Assembly (NCBI RefSeq): GCF_050574275.1 | Contig: NZ_CP192260.1 | Span: 1,860,001 to 1,924,000 of the forward strand | Reading direction: 5' to 3' | Length of the DNA stretch: 64,000 nt | From: Virgibacillus_F flavescens | Lineage (GTDB): Bacteria > Bacillota > Bacilli > Bacillales > Amphibacillaceae | Shown: piece by piece, positions 52,999 through 62,019 of the stretch | Numbering within the stretch: the first letter of the stretch is position 1 | Layout: each line of letters starts with the position of its first letter | Translations under genes and position numbers: made by a program | Notes under the pieces: generated by a model | Told to the model about the DNA's origin: nothing | The model's input: the letters and a program-made list of their open reading frames with translations, nothing else | Database searches by the model: none

Positions 52999-54270
52999 TT
53001 ATTCTTTTACTATAAAACCTGCCTCTAGCGCAGCATTTGATCCTGCTAACCTTCCAGTAACCAGTGCTGAAGTGATATTATATCCACCTGTATACCCATG
53101 GATGTCTAAAATTTCCCCACAGAAATATAATCCATGCATGATTTTTGATTGCATGGTGTTTGGTACAATTTCTTTAATGGAAACTCCACCTCCTGTTACA
53201 AACGCCTTTTCAAGAGACAAGGAACCGTGTACATGAAATGTGAAACGTTTAAAGTCATGAACGATTGATCTTACCGATTCTTTAGAGATGGTTCCAGCTT
53301 TTTGGTCTTCAGCTATTTCGTTCTTTGCGAAAATGTAAGATAAAAATCGCTCAGGTACAATTCCTTTGAATGTGTTCTTAACCGATTTTTTAGGGTTGTC
53401 CTGCAAAGTATCCCATAGTTCTTTTATAAGTAAATCTTCATTTTTAGATGGAAGAACATCTAAAACCATTTCAACTTCAGTTCTGTCTTTCATAAATTCT
53501 TTGACCACAAACTGGGAACATCTTAATACGGCTGGTCCGGAGATGCCAAAATGCGTAAATATCATATCCATCTGATGCGTAATGATAGCTTTGTTCTTTT
53601 TGTTAAGTACTGTAAGTGCAACGTCTCTTAACGAAAGACCCTGCAATTGTTTTTGCTTTATAAAGGGTTCATTAGAGGTAAGCGCAACTTCTGTAGGATA
53701 CAATTTAGTGATCGTATGGCCTGCTTTCTTAGCCCAAGCATAGCCATCTCCTGTTGACCCTGTGTGTGGAACAGCTTTACCGCCTACCGCTAAAACAATT
53801 GATTTACAAGCTATTTTTTCGTTATCAGATAATATTATTGTATGCTCATTATCATCAAAATTAATGGTTTTCACTTCAGTTTCCATGCGTATCTTGACAT
53901 TGAGTTCATGCAGCTTGTTAATTAAGGCATTTACCACCGTTTTAGCTGAGTTTGTTACTGGAAACATACGTCCATGATCTTCTTCTTTTAATTCAACGCC
54001 CATTTCTTCAAAAAACTCAATAATATCGTAGTTATTAAAAACCGAAAAAGCACTATATAAAAACTTCCCGTTACCTGGTATATGTTTAATTACTTCGTCT
54101 TCAGGGAGGCGATTAGTTACATTACAGCGTCCTCCACCTGAAATTGCTAACTTCTTTCCAAGCTTTGATCCTTTTTCTACTAATAAGCATTTAGCGCCAC
54201 TTTCTGCAGCGGCGATCGAAGCCATTAATCCTGAAGGACCTCCACCAATAATAATTACATCGTATTCCAC
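52999..54270 (-). CDS. ytfP: FAD-dependent oxidoreductase, HI0933/YtfP family
   Basis: A 423-residue flavoprotein of the HI0933 family (BaiN-like). The N-terminal Rossmann motif is IIIGGGPSGLMASIAA, followed by KLAISGGGRCNVTN. A second FAD region is GLYFCGEILDIHGYTGGYNI near the C-terminus. The reaction is unknown for most members. The ATG at 54270 follows AAAGTGGA. It is divergent from ytgP, as in B. subtilis. Confidence 0.9.
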   Translation of the reverse strand: MEYDVIIIGGGPSGLMASIAAAESGAKCLLVEKGSKLGKKLAISGGGRCNVTNRLPEDEVIKHIPGNGKFLYSAFSVFNNYDIIEFFEEMGVELKEEDHGRMFPVTNSAKTVVNALINKLHELNVKIRMETEVKTINFDDNEHTIILSDNEKIACKSIVLAVGGKAVPHTGSTGDGYAWAKKAGHTITKLYPTEVALTSNEPFIKQKQLQGLSLRDVALTVLNKKNKAIITHQMDMIFTHFGISGPAVLRCSQFVVKEFMKDRTEVEMVLDVLPSKNEDLLIKELWDTLQDNPKKSVKNTFKGIVPERFLSYIFAKNEIAEDQKAGTISKESVRSIVHDFKRFTFHVHGSLSLEKAFVTGGGVSIKEIVPNTMQSKIMHGLYFCGEILDIHGYTGGYNITSALVTGRLAGSNAALEAGFIVKE

Positions 54271-54349
54271 TTTACTTCATTCCTTTCGCTAGTATCGTAC
54301 CATTATTCACAAGTAAATCCTACAATTTTAGATATGTTAATACCGAAAC

Positions 54350-54378
54350 TTGATCTATTTGCCACTAATTCTTATCAT
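54350..54378 (+). promoter_or_regulatory. Promoter of ytgP
   Basis: TTGATC (54350-54355), 17-base spacer, TATCAT (54373-54378), about 60 bases before the ytgP start. Confidence 0.65.
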
Positions 54379-54440
54379 CCTATTAGGTAGTTATGATAAA
54401 ATGGAGGATATGTTATAAAATAATAGATGCAGGTGAATTT

Positions 54441-56069
54441 ATGTCGAATATTGTCAAAGGCACTATGTTACTTACAGGTGCCACATTCTTATCAAAATTT
54501 TTAGGAATGATTTATGTTATTCCATTTAATATGCTTATTGACGAGAAGGGTATTACGTTATTTGCTTATGGTTATACACCATATAATATACTTATTACCA
54601 TTTCTACTATCGGAGTCCCTCTTGCTGTTTCGAAATTTGTATCAAAGTATAACGCACTTGGAGACTACCAAACGGGTTTGCGAATGTTTCGGATAGGTAT
54701 CTATTTAATGTTGGTTACAGGGTTTCTTGCCTTTTTGGCGCTGTTTTTTGGCGCTGAATATATTGCCAAAATCACTCTTGCAAGCGAGGTTAGCAATGGG
54801 ACTGTAGAAAATATTTCGGTTGGTGAAATTACCTTAGTGCTTAAAATGGTTAGCTTTGCTCTGCTTATCATTCCTGCAATGAGTATAGTTCGTGGCTTTT
54901 TTCAAGGATATCAATCTATGGGCCCAACAGCTGTATCACAGGTTGCAGAACAAATAGTTCGCATTGTATTTTTATTAACATCCGTATTTATTATAACAAA
55001 ACTGTTTGATGGAACTACTTCTACAGCAATAGGATTTGCTACGTTTGCAGCATTTATTGGCGGATTAGCTTCGTGCATTGTTTTATATATATATTGGAGA
55101 AAACGAAAGCCATTTATTTATAAAAACATACAAACACAACGAGCACATACGGAGATCCCTGCGAAGGAGTTAGTTAAAGAATTATTCCTATATGCTGGTC
55201 CATTTGTTCTGGTGGGAATTGCAACACCGCTATATCAACTAGTTGATCAAATTACATTTGCCCATGCCATGAAAGCAATAGGTCAAGGTGATCTTGTTGA
55301 TTTCGTTTATGGTGCGATAAATTTCAACGCACATAAGGTCGTCATTATCCCGGTTGCTTTAGCGACGGGTTTATCTCTAGCTATATTGCCAGCACTTACA
55401 AAATCATTTAATGAAAAGAATAAAACGCTATTATTTAAGCAAATTAACCAAGCACTTCAAATTGTTATTGTTTTAACTGTTCCAGCAGTAGTTGGGTTAT
55501 CCATGTTGTCGGGAGTTACATATGGATCACTATTTGGAACAGAACGTTTTGAATTAATGGAATCACTACTTGGTTGGTATGCACCTGTTGGTCTATTATT
55601 TGGCCTTTTTATTGTGTCAGCTTCTATCCTTCAGGGTATAAACCAGCAACGGTTTGCAGTGATTAGTTTAACAGGCGGATTACTCATAAAAATTCTCTTT
55701 AACATTCAATTAATTCATATGTTTGGTGCAAAAGGGATGATTTTCGGAACTGCTCTTGCTGTATCAACTGCAGTTGCACTGAATATGTGGCGAATCCATA
55801 CTTCCATCCAATTTTCGTACAAACAATTGTTTAAACGTACGTTGCTTGTAGGTATTTTCACCTTACTTATGGTGGCGGTATTAATGTTAACGAAATCGCT
55901 ACTCGGAATGGTAATTCCAGTCGAAGAAAGATGGGGATCTGTGGTAATGCTAATTACAGGAGTAACTGTGGGCGGAAGCGTCTATTTATGGTTAGGTTAC
56001 CAGTCAACATTACTTGAACGAGTATTGGGTAATAAAATTCGAGTGCTCGATCGTATTTTCAAAAGATAA
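54441..56069 (+). CDS. ytgP: MurJ-like lipid II flippase YtgP
   Basis: Polytopic MOP-superfamily protein; in B. subtilis YtgP can flip lipid II (MurJ role) in parallel with Amj. The 542 residues have about 14 membrane helices; landmarks are LLTGATFLSKFLGMIYVIPF, VPLAVSKFVSKYN, RGFFQGYQSMGPTAVSQVAEQ, and GPFVLVGIATPLYQLVDQI. The ATG at 54441 gives MSNIVKGT, matching homologues; GCAGGTGA is the ribosome binding site. Followed after 14 bases by ytzG. Confidence 0.9.
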   Translation: MSNIVKGTMLLTGATFLSKFLGMIYVIPFNMLIDEKGITLFAYGYTPYNILITISTIGVPLAVSKFVSKYNALGDYQTGLRMFRIGIYLMLVTGFLAFLALFFGAEYIAKITLASEVSNGTVENISVGEITLVLKMVSFALLIIPAMSIVRGFFQGYQSMGPTAVSQVAEQIVRIVFLLTSVFIITKLFDGTTSTAIGFATFAAFIGGLASCIVLYIYWRKRKPFIYKNIQTQRAHTEIPAKELVKELFLYAGPFVLVGIATPLYQLVDQITFAHAMKAIGQGDLVDFVYGAINFNAHKVVIIPVALATGLSLAILPALTKSFNEKNKTLLFKQINQALQIVIVLTVPAVVGLSMLSGVTYGSLFGTERFELMESLLGWYAPVGLLFGLFIVSASILQGINQQRFAVISLTGGLLIKILFNIQLIHMFGAKGMIFGTALAVSTAVALNMWRIHTSIQFSYKQLFKRTLLVGIFTLLMVAVLMLTKSLLGMVIPVEERWGSVVMLITGVTVGGSVYLWLGYQSTLLERVLGNKIRVLDRIFKR

Positions 56070-56083
56070 CGGAGGGCTAGTCC

Positions 56084-56800
56084 ATGCGTCTTGATAAACT
56101 TTTGGCTAATATGGGTTATGGAAGCAGAAAAGATGTAAAGAATATACTTAAACAGAAACAGGTTTCCGTGAATAATTCGGTAACAAAAGATGGCAGCCTG
56201 CATGTTGACCCATCGTTAGATTCCGTTGTCGTCGGAGTAGAAGAAGTTCACTATCAGAAGTTTATTTACCTGATGTTAAATAAACCTCCTGGCTATGTCT
56301 CAGCGACAACTGATGATAAAGAAAAAACGATTATTGATCTGCTATCGGCTGAATTCCAGAAATTTAAACCATTTCCTGTAGGGAGATTGGATAAAGATAC
56401 AGAGGGATTATTGCTGCTAACTAATAATGGTGACCTTGGACACAAGCTCACCTCTCCCAAAAAAGATATTTCAAAGCTCTATTATGCAAAGATAGATGGT
56501 ACTGTAACCGCAGAGGACGTCAAACAATTTTCAATTGGTCTCGAACTGGACGATGGTTATATTACGAAGCCGGCAGCGTTGCATATTCTTTCTTCTGGGA
56601 AAGAGTCAGAAGTTGAAGTTACCATTACGGAAGGTAAATATCATCAAGTTAAGCGGATGTTTGGTGCTGTTGGCAAAAGAGTCATTTACCTTAAACGATT
56701 GAAAATGGGAGCGTTAGCGTTAGATACCTCTTTAAAACCAGGACAATACCGAGAACTTACGGAAGACGAAAAGAAGTCCATAAAAATAGCTGACGATTAA
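56084..56800 (+). CDS. ytzG: 16S rRNA pseudouridine synthase, RsuA/RluE-like (YtzG)
   Basis: Isomerises a specific uridine in rRNA. The 238 residues begin with an S4 RNA-binding domain (MRLDKLLANMGYGSRKDVKN, about 1-60). The catalytic domain follows, with motif II GRLDKDTEGLLLLTN holding the catalytic Asp at about residue 105, and motif III KYHQVKRMFGAVGKRVIYL. RsuA-type members modify small-subunit RNA U516, which is inference here. The ATG at 56084 follows AACGGAGGG. Likely co-transcribed with ytgP. Confidence 0.9.
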   Translation: MRLDKLLANMGYGSRKDVKNILKQKQVSVNNSVTKDGSLHVDPSLDSVVVGVEEVHYQKFIYLMLNKPPGYVSATTDDKEKTIIDLLSAEFQKFKPFPVGRLDKDTEGLLLLTNNGDLGHKLTSPKKDISKLYYAKIDGTVTAEDVKQFSIGLELDDGYITKPAALHILSSGKESEVEVTITEGKYHQVKRMFGAVGKRVIYLKRLKMGALALDTSLKPGQYRELTEDEKKSIKIADD

Positions 56801-56823
56801 TTCGTCAGCATTAATTTCACCTG

Positions 56824-57039
56824 CTAATTGACTACTTTTTTATCTGTAATTTCCCATTTACCTCTTGTTGGACTGCTAACTAAGCCGTTGTACATCAACA
56901 CATGCAGATCGCGTTGAATTGTCCTGCTAGTTGTATCAAATTCTTCCGCTAACTCAGGTGTAGAAACCATACCACATTTTTTAATGTGGAAATAAACAGA
57001 TTTAACCCTTGTTAACATACGAGATGTTTGATAATCCAA
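56824..57039 (-). CDS. ytzE: Small DeoR-type helix-turn-helix protein YtzE
   Basis: A 71-residue protein consisting of just a DeoR-type winged helix: HIKKCGMVSTPELAEEFDTTSRTIQRDLHVL shows the HTH at about residues 24-48, followed by a beta wing (GLVSSPTRGKWEI). It lacks the sugar-phosphate domain of true DeoR regulators, so it probably senses nothing by itself. Target unknown. It starts with TTG at 57039 after TGAGGAG. B. subtilis YtzE occupies the same place. Confidence 0.85.
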   Translation of the reverse strand: MDYQTSRMLTRVKSVYFHIKKCGMVSTPELAEEFDTTSRTIQRDLHVLMYNGLVSSPTRGKWEITDKKVVN

Positions 57040-57237
57040 AAAACCACTCCTCAGGTGAAGTCATTAATCTTGGGTGTCAGAGTACACATAGTAGTTAGTT
57101 ATATTCTATTACGAAATGATGCATTTTAAAAGTAAAAATTATGTAAAAATATAAATAACTTTCTTATGCAGTACGATAATAAAGAGGAGCCTTGCAAACA
57201 GTCGCTAAATACAGGAATGAAAAGAGGTACATATATA

Positions 57238-57801
57238 ATGTCAGATTCACATTATTTTATCGGTATACCTGTTTCAGAAACTAGTGAAAAATTGTTGCTC
57301 AGCTGGCAATCTGAATTGAAAAATAAGTTACCATATAAGCAATGGACACAAAACAGTGACTTTCATATTACATTAAAATTTCTAGGGGCAGTAAATCAGG
57401 AAAAACTAACAAATTTACTTTTTAAGCTAAAGGCAATAGAAAGAATACCAGCTTTTGCACTTGAGATTAAAGGTGTTAACTACTTTGGCAATGCAAACTC
57501 TCCACGGGTATTATATGCGGAAGTACCGAAAACCAGAGCTTTAGCCGAACTGGTTGAGACGATAGCAACAGCTGCAGAAGATGCAGGCTTTGAAAGAGAA
57601 AAACGTGAATTTCGAGCGCATATTACACTTGCAAAAAAGTGGAAGGATCCTTTACAAAAAATTAGGGTTAATGAAATGGTAAGGAATTATCAGATTGAAA
57701 AGCCCGCTTTTGACGTGAAAGAGATAAATGTTTATCAAATTTATCCGTCAAAAAATCCGAAATATGAAGTTATTAAGTCCTATAAACTAATGGGGAGGTG
57801 A
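57238..57801 (+). CDS. thpR: RNA 2',3'-cyclic phosphodiesterase ThpR (YtlP)
   Basis: 2H phosphoesterase superfamily, also called 2'-5' RNA ligase; opens 2',3'-cyclic phosphates on RNA ends. The 187 residues show both HxTx motifs: FHITLKFLG (about residue 41) and AHITLAKKW (about 125). The ATG at 57238 follows AAAAGAGGT. First gene of ytlP-ytlQ-ytlR; its end carries the ribosome binding site of the next gene. Confidence 0.88.
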   Translation: MSDSHYFIGIPVSETSEKLLLSWQSELKNKLPYKQWTQNSDFHITLKFLGAVNQEKLTNLLFKLKAIERIPAFALEIKGVNYFGNANSPRVLYAEVPKTRALAELVETIATAAEDAGFEREKREFRAHITLAKKWKDPLQKIRVNEMVRNYQIEKPAFDVKEINVYQIYPSKNPKYEVIKSYKLMGR

Positions 57802-57806
57802 ACGTA

Positions 57807-58721
57807 ATCGCACAGCTTATCAAAGTGCAGGATTATGTATCCAGATATGAATGGAATGCGTACCGGTATCCAAGCCAATACATCCGGTTGAAACAGGAAA
57901 ACTGGCAAAAACTTCACTATCTGTGGAGTAATCCGGAAGAAGAGCCAGAGGAGTTGGAATCTAATGAAAGCCTTTCTGCGTTTGATAAGTGGAAGCTATT
58001 CATCAAACGTGATTCGGTAGTGGAAACAGATAATGCACCAGAACAGGAAGCCCTTCCAAAAACTGAAGAAGAGCTTAAACATTATTTCCTGGATAAATTA
58101 TTCCCATTTCAACTAAAATGGGCTTCCTCGACAGTGACTAGTGTCTCATTTATTGATAAAGAACTGGAGAGAGATGACAAATTAAAGTACTTTATGCAGC
58201 GGTTCCCAGATACGTATTTACTAATGTATTACCCGATTTTTTCGATTAAAAATATACCGGTCGACGGAGAAATTATTTTTATTAGCCCAATTGGCATCGA
58301 AATCATTTACTTATTCGACGAACCGGAAAATGTGAAAATTCATGCGGGTGATGAGCGTACATGGGAGAAAGAAGGAACTGCTAAACAATCAAAAATACTG
58401 AGTCCGCTCATTACTTTGAAGCGAACTGAAAAAATCGTGAAGCAAATTTTGGCAACTGAGAGCATTGATTTCCCAATTAAAAAAATAGTACTTTCCCGTA
58501 AGAACCACATCGTTTTTCATACCGAGCCATATCAAACAAGAATCATTGGTAAACTCGAGTACGAAAAGTGGTTTAATGAGAAAAGAAGTCTGGTTTCACC
58601 ATTAAAAAGCAGACAGCTTAAAGTGATCGATACGCTTTTGAAACATTGTCAAACAACTTCTATGAAGCGACCTGAGTGGGAAGAAGATGAATCAACTTTT
58701 ACAATGGATAATGATGCATAG
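57807..58721 (+). CDS. ytlQ: YtlQ-like conserved hypothetical protein, possible ATC start
   Basis: A 304-residue protein of the YtlQ group, with an N-terminal QLIKVQDYVSRYEWNAYRYP and a central beta-rich part (IIFISPIGIEIIYLFDEP) that resembles NERD-type nuclease-related proteins; function unknown. The start is unusual: GGAGG (57794-57798) ends eight bases before ATC 57807, and ATC-GCA-CAG would give M-AQLIK. The only upstream standard start, GTG 57798, is inside the Shine-Dalgarno; the next, GTG 57825, is too far away. I therefore annotate ATC as the probable initiation codon. Its position between ytlP and ytlR matches B. subtilis. Confidence 0.72.
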   Translation: MAQLIKVQDYVSRYEWNAYRYPSQYIRLKQENWQKLHYLWSNPEEEPEELESNESLSAFDKWKLFIKRDSVVETDNAPEQEALPKTEEELKHYFLDKLFPFQLKWASSTVTSVSFIDKELERDDKLKYFMQRFPDTYLLMYYPIFSIKNIPVDGEIIFISPIGIEIIYLFDEPENVKIHAGDERTWEKEGTAKQSKILSPLITLKRTEKIVKQILATESIDFPIKKIVLSRKNHIVFHTEPYQTRIIGKLEYEKWFNEKRSLVSPLKSRQLKVIDTLLKHCQTTSMKRPEWEEDESTFTMDNDA

Positions 58722-58737
58722 TGGTGAGGGGAAATCG

Positions 58738-59661
58738 ATGCATATATTTATAGTGAATCCCAAGGCAGGTAATGGCCGAGCAAAAAAAGTTTTTTCGAAA
58801 ATAGCAAAAAGTGACTTATATCAACAGATTAACTCGCTTGTTATGTTTACAAAATATCCAGGACATGCGGAAGAAATTACGAGCTGCCTTCATCTGAAGT
58901 ACAGTAATATTACGTGTCTTATTGTCATTGGCGGAGATGGAACCATACATGAAGTACTAAATGGTCTGCAGGATAAAGCAATTTCCATAGCTTATATACC
59001 TGGTGGTTCGGGAAACGATTTTGCCAGGGGATGTGGGATTAAAGGAAAGCCATTATTACTCTTTCAGCAAATTGTTAAGGATCCGTCGACTTTTCCATAT
59101 TGGCTTGGAAATTATGAAATTAATGGTACTCCGCGTCATTTTGTAAATAGTTTTGGCTTTGGATTTGATGCAGCAATTACTCATGCTGCCAATAAGTCTA
59201 TTTACAAGAAGATATTAAATTTATTTCGACTGGCCACATTTACTTATTCTATTGCACTTCTACATTTATTATTTCGTTTTAGACCAATCGATGTGGTACT
59301 CACGATAGACGACAAGAAAAGATTTATTCCAAACTGCTGGATGGTCACAGCAGCAAATCATCCATTTTATGGAGGGGGTATGAAAATCATCCCCGATGCC
59401 CAAATACAACCGGATACATTTCCTGTTTTAATACTTCATTCTATATCCAGGTTAAAAGTACTGGCGTTATTTATTACCGTATTTAGTGGTAAGCATATTA
59501 ACTTTAAAGAAGTTGAAATTGTTCAGGTACACGAGTTGGAAATAGCAGCAAATACTGTTGCATATTATCAGGTGGACGGTCAACCAGGTGTTTGTTCGAC
59601 GTGCAAGATTAGTAAACAATCTCAGTCAATTTCTGTGATTAAGACCTCTTTAGTTGAATAA
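58738..59661 (+). CDS. ytlR: Diacylglycerol/lipid kinase family protein YtlR
   Basis: Putative lipid kinase with the DAGK catalytic domain; phosphorylates a membrane lipid using ATP. The 307 residues have IVNPKAGNGRAKKVF at the N-terminus, the nucleotide-binding VIGGDGTIHEVLNGL (about 65-80) and PGGSGNDFARG (about 95-105). A C-terminal beta domain ends at EVEIVQVHELEIAA and VDGQPG. The ATG at 58738 follows GGTGAGGGG. Substrate unknown. Confidence 0.88.
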   Translation: MHIFIVNPKAGNGRAKKVFSKIAKSDLYQQINSLVMFTKYPGHAEEITSCLHLKYSNITCLIVIGGDGTIHEVLNGLQDKAISIAYIPGGSGNDFARGCGIKGKPLLLFQQIVKDPSTFPYWLGNYEINGTPRHFVNSFGFGFDAAITHAANKSIYKKILNLFRLATFTYSIALLHLLFRFRPIDVVLTIDDKKRFIPNCWMVTAANHPFYGGGMKIIPDAQIQPDTFPVLILHSISRLKVLALFITVFSGKHINFKEVEIVQVHELEIAANTVAYYQVDGQPGVCSTCKISKQSQSISVIKTSLVE

Positions 59662-59734
59662 ATAGTTGTTTTTTTACATAATTAGTTTTAACATACATGA
59701 TTGGACTATATTTTTTCAGATTTGAGGAATGAAT

Positions 59735-60544
59735 GTGGATTGGCTAAAAACAGTTCTAGGAAAAGACTGGGACATAAGATCAGCCGGTGGACTAACTGGT
59801 GAAGCATATATTGCGAATAGGAATACAGACAAACTGTTTTTAAAACGAAACTCTTCTCCTTTTTTGGCAGTACTCTCTGCAGAAGGTATTGTTCCAAAAC
59901 TCGTTTGGACAAAACGCCTGGAGAACGGAGATGTAATTACAGCACAAGAATGGTTAGAAGGTCGGGAACTTAAATCCATTGAGATGCAGCATTATAAAGT
60001 AGCTTCTTTACTGGAAAAAATTCATCAGTCTTCAGAACTGCTCCACATGCTGATGCGATTAGGGAAAAAGCCATTCACTCCCAAAGAAAGTTTATGTAAT
60101 TTGAAGCAGCAAACAAAGAATAATAGTCTGTATGAATTAGATGATGAAATTCAAAAGACTATCCATTTTTTGGATGAACTGCTTCCTGTAACTGAAAATC
60201 AAAAACAAGTTGTTTGCCATGGTGACCTGAATCATAATAACATACTCATAACCCGTGAAAGTCAGTTGTACCTAATTGACTGGGATAATGCTATGATTGC
60301 CGATCCCATGGTGGATGTTGGCTTTATACTGAAATGGTATATACCTGAAGAAGATTGGGACGAATGGCTATCCCATTACGGAATGACAAAAAATCCAAAT
60401 TTAATAAAGCGGATGTACTGGTATCTTTTGACTGATGCGCTTTATTATTTGAATTGGCATACAGAACGTAACGAATTTGAAAAAACTAATGACAGGTTGA
60501 AGGATATACACGACTTGAACGTACATGTACGCGAATTACTCTAG
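59735..60544 (+). CDS. ytmP: Phosphotransferase of the APH/choline-kinase family (YtmP)
   Basis: A 269-residue kinase-like protein. It has an N-lobe with LFLKRNSSPFLAVLSAEG, the catalytic loop VCHGDLNHNNILI and the metal-binding DWDNAMIADPMVDVG (Asp of the DFG equivalent). B. subtilis YtmP is likewise next to trmB, but its substrate is unknown. Start choice: TGAGGA (59723-59728) directly abuts ATG 59729, while GTG 59735 lies six bases away, so GTG is preferred. Its last 9 bases overlap the convergent ytzH. Confidence 0.83.
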   Translation: MDWLKTVLGKDWDIRSAGGLTGEAYIANRNTDKLFLKRNSSPFLAVLSAEGIVPKLVWTKRLENGDVITAQEWLEGRELKSIEMQHYKVASLLEKIHQSSELLHMLMRLGKKPFTPKESLCNLKQQTKNNSLYELDDEIQKTIHFLDELLPVTENQKQVVCHGDLNHNNILITRESQLYLIDWDNAMIADPMVDVGFILKWYIPEEDWDEWLSHYGMTKNPNLIKRMYWYLLTDALYYLNWHTERNEFEKTNDRLKDIHDLNVHVRELL

Positions 60545-60820
60545 GTTAGACTGATTGATATAAGTGGTCCACGTTTCAATGTTGCTTTTATTAGTGGCTA
60601 CATGTTCTTCCAGATTCTGGGCATTTTCACCTTGTATACCGTAATTATAAATTTCTGGTAAAAGCGATAAAAGCTGTTCATCCGATATGCTGTCTTTTGC
60701 CATTAAGGTTTGAATAATACGTTTAATTTGTTTATATTCAGCAATTTCAGCACAGTGTTCTTCGGATTGTTCTGTTAATATATCGTGCAGTACAGTTAGT
60801 TGATCATTAACCGTTAACAT
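60536..60820 (-). CDS. ytzH: YtzH-like protein
   Basis: Ninety-four residues of mainly helical, acidic sequence (LTVNDQLTVLHDILTEQSEEH; AEYKQIKRIIQTLMAK), matching the YtzH family of unknown function by composition, length and neighbourhood. The ATG at 60820 follows GTGAGGTGA. Short convergent overlap with ytmP. B. subtilis has ytzH between ytmP and ytmQ (trmB) too. Confidence 0.8.
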   Translation of the reverse strand: MLTVNDQLTVLHDILTEQSEEHCAEIAEYKQIKRIIQTLMAKDSISDEQLLSLLPEIYNYGIQGENAQNLEEHVATNKSNIETWTTYINQSNLE

Positions 60821-60924
60821 AATTTCATTTCACCTCACTTATTAGCATGTACAATCTTATATATTCTATGATTGCCAATTTTTGAGAAAAATATGACTTT
60901 TTTTTACAGGAGGACTTATTCATC

Positions 60925-61563
60925 ATGAGACAGCGTAATAAACCATGGGCAAATGATTTTTTGCAGGAAAATCGTAATATTGTCATCGCAAACCCAAAAG
61001 AGAACCAAAATAAATGGAATGAAGTGTTTGGGAATAGTAACCCCATTCATCTGGAAATTGGAACCGGAAAAGGTCAGTTTATAGTAGGAATGGCCGAACA
61101 ATATCCAAATATTAATTTTGTTGGAGTGGAAATGGCTAAGAGCATTATTGTAGATGCTGCTCAAAAGGTCAAAGAATCCGAACAAACTAATTTATTATTA
61201 CTAAATGAAAATGCCGATGATCTGGAAGAAATATTTGGTCAAAATGAGGTTTCAGCGATCTATTTGAATTTCTCTGATCCATGGCCAAAAACCCGTCATG
61301 AAAAAAGAAGATTAAGCTTTCACACATTCTTATCTAAGTATGAAAATATTTTAGATGAAAACAATGATTTAGTTATGAAAACTGACAATCGCCGGCTGTT
61401 TGAATACTCACTCGTCAGTTTTTCAAAGTACGGATTGCGATTAGAAGAGGTAACGCTCGATCTGCATGCATTAGATGATCCAACCAATGTGATGACGGAA
61501 TACGAGGAAAAATTCTCAAGTAAAGGTCAGCCGATATACCGGTGTAAAACAAAATTTAACTAG
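60925..61563 (+). CDS. trmB: tRNA (guanine-N7-)-methyltransferase TrmB
   Basis: Methylates G46 in the tRNA variable loop using SAM. The 212 residues are standard. SAM motif I is LEIGTGKGQFIVGMA (about 42-56); then VGVEMAKSI, NENADDL, and the TrmB signature YLNFSDPWPKTRHEKRRLS with the catalytic Asp. The ATG at 60925 follows ACAGGAGGA. The DoxX-like gene follows after 14 bases. Confidence 0.95.
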   Translation: MRQRNKPWANDFLQENRNIVIANPKENQNKWNEVFGNSNPIHLEIGTGKGQFIVGMAEQYPNINFVGVEMAKSIIVDAAQKVKESEQTNLLLLNENADDLEEIFGQNEVSAIYLNFSDPWPKTRHEKRRLSFHTFLSKYENILDENNDLVMKTDNRRLFEYSLVSFSKYGLRLEEVTLDLHALDDPTNVMTEYEEKFSSKGQPIYRCKTKFN

Positions 61564-61577
61564 CTGGAGGAATTTAT

Positions 61578-61955
61578 ATCAAACTCCTTAAAAAAATTGG
61601 TCTGTATTTATTCGTACTGGTGTTTATTGCTGCAGGATTTAGCCATTTTATTTACGTAGATGGGTTTGCCAGTATGTTTCCGGAATTTGTACCGTTTAAA
61701 AGTTCTATTGTATATGCTACGGGGTTAATTGAATGGTTACTTGCTCTATTAATGCTAAACCCGAAGACCAGAAAAACCGCTGGAGGTTATACGGCAATCT
61801 ATTTGGTGCTTATTTTTCCTGCGAATATTTATGCTGCACTATATGAAATACCTGCACCATGGACCAATGATACAAGTCAGACAGCATTGTGGGTACGTTT
61901 ATTATTTCAACCCTTATTGATTTGGTGGGTACTAATAGTTACAAGGAAGAACTAG
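61578..61955 (+). CDS. DoxX-family membrane protein, possible ATC start
   Basis: A 125-residue membrane protein with four helices, of the DoxX family: (M)KLLKKIGLYLFVLVFIAAGFSHF (first helix, shown here from KLLKKIG on), IVYATGLIEWLLALLML, YTAIYLVLIFPANIYAAL with an Asn/Tyr-rich motif, and LWVRLLFQPLLIWWV. Function unknown. GGAGG (61566-61570) lies seven bases before ATC 61578, where homologues would have Met-Lys; no ATG, GTG or TTG is available in frame before GTG 61620, which would cut away half of the first helix. So ATC is the probable start. Downstream of trmB in a likely operon. Confidence 0.72.
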   Translation: MKLLKKIGLYLFVLVFIAAGFSHFIYVDGFASMFPEFVPFKSSIVYATGLIEWLLALLMLNPKTRKTAGGYTAIYLVLIFPANIYAALYEIPAPWTNDTSQTALWVRLLFQPLLIWWVLIVTRKN

Positions 61956-62019
61956 CCTTATTCATTTGCAGCTCTTCTTGTAATTCGCTACACTAATGGT
62001 AGATAGGGAGGCTGGTATG

